In this document: one piece after another, positions 60,701 to 64,000 of the stretch
How the letters are laid out: the number at the start of each line of letters is the position of its first letter
Numbering within the stretch: the first letter of the stretch is position 1
Origin: Aureispira anguillae
GTDB taxonomy: Bacteria > Bacteroidota > Bacteroidia > Chitinophagales > Saprospiraceae
Direction of reading: 5' to 3'
NCBI RefSeq assembly: GCF_026000115.1
Contig: NZ_AP026867.1
Coordinates: 651,501-715,500 of the forward strand
Length of the DNA: 64,000 bases
The notes under the pieces: generated by a model
Told to the model about the DNA's origin: nothing
What the model saw: only the letters and a program-made list of their open reading frames with translations
Databases searched by the model: none
Made by a program: the position numbers and the translations under genes

Positions 60701-60915
60701 GTCCAACTAGTTTAGACAAACAATTTATTTTAGAATTTAAGATTTATAACCGTTGGGGGCAGATTGTATTTGATGGCGTAGATACCGATACCCAATGGGA
60801 TGGAACGTTTAATGGGGTAGAACAACCTACAGAGGTTTATATCTATGTTTTACGTTATCAGGTTCCTGGTCAGGAAGAACGAATGTTGAGAGGTGAAATG
60901 ACCTTAATACGATAA
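54733..60915 (+). CDS. Giant SprB-repeat surface protein with T9SS type B (CHU_C) domain
   Basis: 2060 aa. Signal peptide (LVLVVTFLWSTKTKGQA). It is followed by about 24 SprB repeats of ~77 residues, in which the recurrent start is LDSIxHVTCNGAADGxV and the end is VTVTDANGCT...GPHTVNEP. The last ~220 residues contain a PKD/Ig-like stretch (TINWGAVINIDAGNDQT) and end in a gliding-motility-associated C-terminal domain (PTAFTPNGDNFNDYFRP, FKIYNRWGQIVF). That is the type B T9SS signal. Related to Flavobacterium SprB, a mobile adhesin for gliding; this one has fewer repeats and is shorter than SprB. The partner gene upstream also has SprB repeats, but no dedicated sprCDF-like gene is visible nearby. 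Confidence 0.93.
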   Translation: MMKFFIQCCLVLVVTFLWSTKTKGQATLTVDTIIHATCNASADGAILISVAGTPPFTYAWSNGATTQDLTGLFSGSFVVTVTDGLSGVTVSNVLTINAPPVINVITDTIINIECEGDMNGAVNLTVTGGVPGYTYIWDNGATTQDVTGLGAGAINLTVTDANGCTASSKSILLDSVPAITLDLDTLQNISCNGANDAYINTTAGGGVGNFTYLWNTGQTVDDISGLAAGLYTITATDSNGCTAISGPHTVTQPGVLTATLDSITHILCNGDSTGAVHISITGGTTPYTYAWSNGGTTEDLTGLNGGTYFVTVTDLNNCQVVSGPHVVNEPTAIVVDVDTIIHQQCANMPTGAVNLTVSGGVPAYTYLWDNGATTQDVSGLYAGANNVTVTDANGCTASAKSISLDSISPIVVALDSILEVTCNGANDGAVFIAVTGGTGGTYTYNWSNGATTQDITGLGGGAYSVTITDSNSCVMLSGPHIVNEPTALVVAFDSIHHVDCNGNANGAVFITTTGGTTNYTFNWSNGATTEDITGLNGGAYTVTVTDANGCIDSTGPHTVNEPVVLALSLDSIHHVDCNGNANGAVFITTTGGTTNYSFAWDNGATTEDITGLNGGTYTVTVTDANGCTITDTAYVVNEPAVLVSTLDSIVHVSCNGFGDGGVFITTTGGTANYTFNWSNGVTTENNTGLSGGAYTLTVTDANGCTTTSGPHTVNEPAGMTISLDSINHVTCNGAADGGVFVSVTGGAPAYSFAWDNGATTEDNTGLSGGTYTLTVTDANGCTISSGPHTVNEDALLVIGLDSINHVTCNGAADGAIGITVTGGVAGYSYLWSTGATTQDLTGLSGAAYTVTATDANGCTATDTAYVVNEPAVLVATLDSIQHVDCNGNANGAVFITTTGGTTNYTFNWSNGATTEDISGLAGGAYTVTVTDANGCVDSTGPHLVNEPTAINITLDSINHVTCNGAADGGVFVTVTGGTGAYSFAWDNGATTEDNTGLSGGTYALTVTDANGCTISSGLHTVNEDALLVIGLDSINHVTCNGAADGAIGITVTGGVAGYSYLWSTGATTQDLTGLSGAAYTVTATDANGCTATDTAYVVNEPAVLVATLDSIQHVDCNGGNDGAVFISIGGGTIPFSYNWDNGATTQDITGLIAGTYTVTVTDSNGCTVTSGAHLVNEPTAINITLDSINHVTCNGAADGGVFVTVTGGTGAYNFAWDNGATTEDNTGLSGGTYALTVTDANGCTISSGPHTVNEDALLVIGLDSINHVTCNGAADGAIGITVTGGVAGYSYLWSTGATTQDLTGLSGAAYTVTATDANGCTATDTAYVVNEPAVLVATLDSIQHVDCNGGNDGAVFISIGGGTIPFSYNWDNGATTQDITGLIAGTYTVTVTDSNGCTVTSGAHLVNEPTAINITLDSIHHVTCNGAADGGVFVTVTGGTGAYGFAWDNGATTEDNTGLSGGTYALTVTDANGCTATFGPSTITEPVVLAVVVDTFKNESCFGIVDGFISTSATGGTAPFSFSWSNGATVDDITGLIAGTYTVTITDSNSCTAIDSVTINDIPTITVTLNTIDSVSCNGLSDGAIDISTTMGAPGYTWNWSNGATTEDLSGLVANSYQVTVTDALGCTVTAGTYDVAEPNVLAITLDNIDSVSCNGAADGAVNITTTGGTLGYSFVWSGGQQTEDIANLSGSTNTVTVTDANGCTATSGPHVVNEAALLVITLDNIDSVSCNGASDGGVAISVTGGVPSYSYNWNNGGGSNQDLTNVGGNSYTVTVTDAAGCTVTSGPHVVDEPAPLSLTIVPTVPLEGCLGQAIGVLDATATGGVAAYTYAWSNAGTTASNTNLNAGVYSLTVTDANGCTITDIDSIQEPVRPTVAPFVGQAPITDTTINWGAVINIDAGNDQTANGVTYGWTETTSLGNVNFANAGLPATDVTPEPTTSGTYNLLVTATSADGCVDTGSVRITVNINDLIGMPTAFTPNGDNFNDYFRPTSLDKQFILEFKIYNRWGQIVFDGVDTDTQWDGTFNGVEQPTEVYIYVLRYQVPGQEERMLRGEMTLIR
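57106..59184 (+). repeat. Three tandem copies of a 693-bp higher-order repeat
   Basis: Copies begin at 57106, 57799 and 58492, each exactly 693 bp (231 codons = three SprB repeats of 77 aa). Copies 2 and 3 are nearly identical at DNA level; copy 1 differs mainly in the middle third. The remaining repeats of the gene are clearly diverged. The period and frame are preserved, so copy number changes would keep the protein in frame. Confidence 0.9.
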
Positions 60916-60967
60916 TAATTTAAGAAGCACTGGTTGCAAAGTAAGTGTATATTTATTATTAGATAGG

Positions 60968-60998
60968 GGGGCTGCTCGTTGGAGTAGCCCCTTTTATT
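60968..60998 (+). terminator. Intrinsic terminator after the second SprB-repeat gene
   Basis: Stem ggggctgctc / gagtagcccc (one G-T pair), loop gttg, followed by ttttattttt. Confidence 0.9.
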
Positions 60999-61021
60999 TT
61001 TAAGAATAGAATAATAATACC

Positions 61022-61867
61022 TTACGTAAGGTTGGCTAATAGGTCTAAATATAGACTGGGCTCAGGTCTTAATCTATAATTATCCGTTAAATCTACGAAG
61101 CGAATAATTCCTTGAGCGTCTAGGAGAATCAGTGTTGGTAAAACATTGTCCGATTGGAAGCCTAATACTTCCATTCCTGTAGGCGTTCCATTCTGATGAA
61201 ATAAGTTAAGTTGTGTTGCTGCTTTTAAGTCTTGATCCCTTAAGAATACAGCGGGAATGTCAAATTTTTGAGCGAGGTATTTAGTGTGTTTAGGGGATTG
61301 TGGGCTGATGAAAACTAAGGCGGCTCCCTTCGCTTGGATTTGCTGGTATTCTTGGGCTAATTCTTTGATCTGAGCCATACAAAATGGGCACCAATTGCCA
61401 CGATAAAATAGAAGAATGGCGGGAGCTCCCAAAAAAGAATCAATGGAAACTTCGTTGCCTTCAAGGTTTGTTAATGTAATGTTAGGCATTGGCATACCTA
61501 CTTGTAGTAATTTTTTATCACGACCAGAAAAATCAGTTGCCCAGTAAGTGTATAAAAACCAACCTGCTAACATGAATAGATTTAGGGCTAAAGGAAGGTA
61601 GTTGCTAGTTGCATCAAAAGTAGCATAAATAACTAGGAGAGTTCCTAGTAGGAGCGGCAACCAAGTTGCCCACATATTTTTGCTTGTTCTAGGCGTTGTT
61701 ATCAAATAGATTCCACCAAAATAAATGCTTCCTACACCAAAACTTAGCAGATTGCCTAACCAAGCCCAAGAATAGGGAGCCAGCGCTAGTGAATAGGCTG
61801 AAAAGAACGTACCAAAAACAATAAAAACAACCAAACTACTAATAAAAATCCCTTTCAGTCGATCCAT
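61022..61867 (-). CDS. Membrane-anchored peroxiredoxin/thioredoxin-like (AhpC-TSA) protein
   Basis: 281 aa. Residues ~5-110 have four transmembrane segments (about 7-27, 36-57, 68-84, 91-110). They are followed by an AhpC/TSA redoxin domain (about 122-280) with FYRGNWCPFCMAQIKEL, in which Cys160 and Cys163 form a CxxC motif. FISPQSPKHTKYLAQKF and TLILLDAQGIIRFVDL complete the fold. The GNWCPFC sequence is typical of the bacterial AhpC-TSA (redoxin) branch, acting on peroxide or disulfides. The four-helix membrane part ahead of the redoxin domain is less usual. Divergent from the sigma-factor gene, with 230 bp between. Confidence 0.85.
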   Translation of the reverse strand: MDRLKGIFISSLVVFIVFGTFFSAYSLALAPYSWAWLGNLLSFGVGSIYFGGIYLITTPRTSKNMWATWLPLLLGTLLVIYATFDATSNYLPLALNLFMLAGWFLYTYWATDFSGRDKKLLQVGMPMPNITLTNLEGNEVSIDSFLGAPAILLFYRGNWCPFCMAQIKELAQEYQQIQAKGAALVFISPQSPKHTKYLAQKFDIPAVFLRDQDLKAATQLNLFHQNGTPTGMEVLGFQSDNVLPTLILLDAQGIIRFVDLTDNYRLRPEPSLYLDLLANLT

Positions 61868-62054
61868 AAATTGCCAAATTACAAGGTGATAACCAATGAT
61901 TAAATTATAAAATTACATTATCGAACTGTAAAGTACACCAAAAAAGTAGTATTTTGCATCTTACTGATTGAATAGACAATAAAATGGGCAATTTTAAAAT
62001 GATACAATTCATTTGTCTAAGAATAACTCTCAAGTATTAGTTGATAACCACCAC

Positions 62055-62062
62055 TAATTTTG
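62055..62062 (+). promoter_or_regulatory. Possible -7 element of the sigma-factor gene
   Basis: taattttg matches TAnnTTTG. It lies 35 bp before the start codon. A ttg at 62041 is too close for the usual 19-bp spacing, so the -33 box is not convincing. Confidence 0.3.
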
Positions 62063-62097
62063 TTTTGAACTAATAACATCATTTAAAACGAAATCAT

Positions 62098-62637
62098 TTG
62101 ACTGAGCAAGAACTCATAGAACGATGTAAGCGGAACGATAGACTTGCACAAAAAGCTTTATATCAGCGATTCTCTTCCAAAATGTTTGGGGTCTGTAGAC
62201 GTTATGTTAAGACGACCGAAAATACAGAAGAGGTGCTCATGCTAGCTTTTTGCAAAGTATTCAAGAAAATAGATACCTTTTCTGGAAATGGAAGCTTTGA
62301 AGGCTGGGTTCGGCGAATAATGGTGAATGAGTCATTGATGTTTTTACGAAAAAACTATCGGTTTAGTGAACATGCCGATATTAGTGAATTGCCAGTTCGG
62401 GCGGTTGAGGTGAGCGTAGAAGATGATTTGGCAGCGCAAGATATTCTAAAATTATTGGAGCAGTTGCCGACAGGGTATAGAACTATATTTAATTTGTATG
62501 TAATAGAGGGCTATAAACACAGAGAGATTGCCGAGCAACTTGGAATTAGTATCAATACTTCTAAGTCACAGTTAATCTTGGCAAAGAAAAAATTGCAGCA
62601 AATGATTAGAAAATCGGAACAGTTGGGCAGCAATTAG
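62098..62637 (+). CDS. ECF-type RNA polymerase sigma factor (sigma-70 family)
   Basis: 179 aa, beginning at a TTG codon (next to no in-frame ATG before residue 28), giving (M)TEQELIERCKRNDRLAQKALYQRF. Region 2 has MFGVCRRYVKTTENTEEVLMLAFCKVFKKIDTF and WVRRIMVNESLMFLRKN. Region 4 has LEQLPTGYRTIFNLYVIEGYKHREIAEQLGISINTSKSQLILAKKKL, the helix-turn-helix for the -35 box. Close to the RpoE-like sigma factors of Bacteroidota. The following gene, 142 bp away, is a membrane protein of anti-sigma layout, so the pair probably controls an envelope response. Upstream peroxiredoxin is divergent and a possible target. Confidence 0.9.
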   Translation: MTEQELIERCKRNDRLAQKALYQRFSSKMFGVCRRYVKTTENTEEVLMLAFCKVFKKIDTFSGNGSFEGWVRRIMVNESLMFLRKNYRFSEHADISELPVRAVEVSVEDDLAAQDILKLLEQLPTGYRTIFNLYVIEGYKHREIAEQLGISINTSKSQLILAKKKLQQMIRKSEQLGSN

Positions 62638-62779
62638 ACGGAGCAAAAGAATAGAAAATATTAAATTTTTATTAAAAATAGGGTTATAAAGAAACATATT
62701 ATTAAGAATTGAGGTTGCATAGATATAGAACCAATAAATACTTAATTATACAAAATAAACCGAAGACAATTATTTAATT

Positions 62780-64000
62780 ATGAGCAGAGATGATTACATT
62801 TCTAAACTGTTTATAAAAAACCAGCATAAGCTAGAGCAAGCACCTTCTGATGACTTATGGTCAAAATTAGAATTGCAGTTGGAGCAGGAATTACCTGTAA
62901 CAACGCAAGCTGCTCCGCCTAAAATTTTTAGGCTTTCTAGGTATTTTGCTGCTGCTTCTGTATTGGTTGCTGTTGTAGGCTCAATCTATCTATTTAAAAT
63001 GGTAGAAAATGCTACTCAAAATCAACACCAACTCACAGAACCACTTGCTATCTCTACAGAACCTCCTGTAAGTGATGCAGAGCCTTATGAGGATTATGAC
63101 ATTTTACCAACGGAGGCCGTAGAGGATAAGGAAAAAGAAGAAATTCGTGTGCAAGAAGAAAAAATCGTGGAAGCAGTTAACGAAAAAGTGCAGCAAACTC
63201 AAAATTCTACCCTTAGTCATCGCTCTGCTCCATCCAAAATAGAATTGGGCGATATTGAAATCGTTGGAGAAAAAGAGGCCGAAGATATTATTTTGATAGA
63301 ACCAGAGGTAACACCTAAAGCAGCGACTATGATGAGTAGTGATAAGATTCATGGTGCTGCTTCGGGAGTAAATGCCAACGCAGATTTGTATTTAAATAGT
63401 TTGCCAATAGCTGAAGAAGCAGAGCAAAATTTAAATTACAATAGAAGTTATGTACCTCAAATAGCCAATACCATTGATAATAATCCAGCAGTAGAGCAGG
63501 TGCTAAATCAATCTAAAGTAAAAAAGAAACCCAAGGCTACTTCTAAAAAAACTAGGGCTAGAGGTAAACGGCGTGAAATTGTAAACAAAAACAAAGCAAA
63601 TAAGAAAATTAAATCGCCAATGGCTGCTGCTCATCCTAGTTTGTACCCCTTTGGTTTTCTGTTGGGAAAATGGGGCGATGAGCATGAGCTAGAAGGAAAA
63701 TCTTATGAGGTTTGGACCTTAAAGAATGCAACTACTTTGGTGGGCAGAGGATATAAATTATCTAATGATGCAGAGCGTATTTTTGAAGAGGTTATGCGCA
63801 TTGAATTTCGCAACAATCAAACCTTTTTGGTGATGAGCTTAGATGAGGATAAGAGCACGGTTGATTACATGTTGGTTAGTTTTGATAACGAACGCTTTGA
63901 ATTTGAACAAAGTGAATCTAGAAACTATCCGAATCGGGTGATTATCCAGCAGAGTGGTTTGGATGGCTATACCGTTGTTATTCTCAATAATTACGATTTT
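62780..64000 (+). CDS. Probable anti-sigma factor with C-terminal DUF6265-like domain (partial, runs off the window)
   Basis: At least 407 codons from the ATG at 62780, frame open to the window end. Residues 1-50 form a cytoplasmic N-terminus (SRDDYISKLFIKNQHKLEQAPSDD), then one transmembrane helix (about 56-73, YFAAASVLVAVVGSIYLF), as in anti-sigma proteins of Bacteroidota. Residues ~85-275 are a long acidic then Lys/Arg-rich linker of low complexity (KVKKKPKATSKKTRARGKRR). From about 285 a DUF6265-like domain begins: YPFGFLLGKWGDEHELEG, YEVWTLKNATTLVGRGYKLS. Anti-sigma role is inferred from the transmembrane layout and the sigma gene directly before it. The end of the protein is outside the window. 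Confidence 0.7.
   Translation, partial: MSRDDYISKLFIKNQHKLEQAPSDDLWSKLELQLEQELPVTTQAAPPKIFRLSRYFAAASVLVAVVGSIYLFKMVENATQNQHQLTEPLAISTEPPVSDAEPYEDYDILPTEAVEDKEKEEIRVQEEKIVEAVNEKVQQTQNSTLSHRSAPSKIELGDIEIVGEKEAEDIILIEPEVTPKAATMMSSDKIHGAASGVNANADLYLNSLPIAEEAEQNLNYNRSYVPQIANTIDNNPAVEQVLNQSKVKKKPKATSKKTRARGKRREIVNKNKANKKIKSPMAAAHPSLYPFGFLLGKWGDEHELEGKSYEVWTLKNATTLVGRGYKLSNDAERIFEEVMRIEFRNNQTFLVMSLDEDKSTVDYMLVSFDNERFEFEQSESRNYPNRVIIQQSGLDGYTVVILNNYDF

Noticed and set aside
54733-60915. SprB repeats as a possible CRISPR or satellite array
   Set aside because: Periods of 231 bp with preserved reading frame and a type B sorting domain at the end show that this is coding.

Overview
The window (about 38-40% GC by eye) looks like a chromosome segment of a marine-type Bacteroidota, most likely of the class Saprospiria. 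The evidence is type IX secretion (T9SS) C-terminal sorting domains on several exported proteins (type A on three, type B gliding-motility type on one), giant SprB-repeat proteins, a Bacteroidota RHS protein, DUF4476/DUF547/DUF4403/DUF4419 genes, an almost complete lack of Shine-Dalgarno sequences, and a few TAnnTTTG-like promoter elements. The placement below phylum is an inference from gene content, not a phylogenetic result.

Region 1 (0.2-12.6 kb) is a polymorphic-toxin-like locus. A complete 2653-residue secreted RHS protein is followed by a small lipoprotein. After it comes a series of headless RHS core fragments, each with a different C-terminal tip and each followed by a small exported or membrane protein. 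A short conserved sequence recurs at the start of the displaced cassettes. One tip is broken by two frameshifts and one cassette is reduced to about 135 bp of RHS core.

Region 2 (12.9-22.8 kb) holds an S9 peptidase, DUF4419 and DUF547 proteins, a T9SS multicopper oxidase bracketed by two related hairpins, peptidase T, an alpha/beta hydrolase and a von Willebrand A-like exported protein. Region 3 (23-28.3 kb) holds a PKD-repeat T9SS protein, a 178-bp palindromic element and a four-copy DUF4476 protein. Region 4 (28.3-45 kb) is mostly housekeeping: a threonine dehydratase/serine racemase family enzyme, DUF4403, a glucosaminidase, gyrB, a PD-(D/E)XK protein, two rRNA methyltransferases (RlmF-like, RlmI-like), a cysteine desulfurase-like enzyme, a YkgJ-type cysteine cluster protein, a NamZ-like exo-muramidase and a DinB-like protein. 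It also contains two more inverted-repeat elements, one with 14-bp flanking direct repeats.

Region 5 (45.8-60.9 kb) is two consecutive giant SprB-repeat surface proteins of 2857 aa (type A sorting signal) and 2060 aa (type B, CHU_C). The second carries a 693-bp higher-order repeat in three nearly identical copies. Region 6 (61-64 kb) has a membrane-anchored peroxiredoxin-like protein, an ECF sigma factor and, running off the window, its probable anti-sigma partner fused to a DUF6265-like domain.

No tRNA, rRNA, CRISPR array or intact transposase was recognised. The two most unusual parts are the RHS tip-cassette array and the set of unrelated palindromic, MITE-like elements in the intergenic regions.
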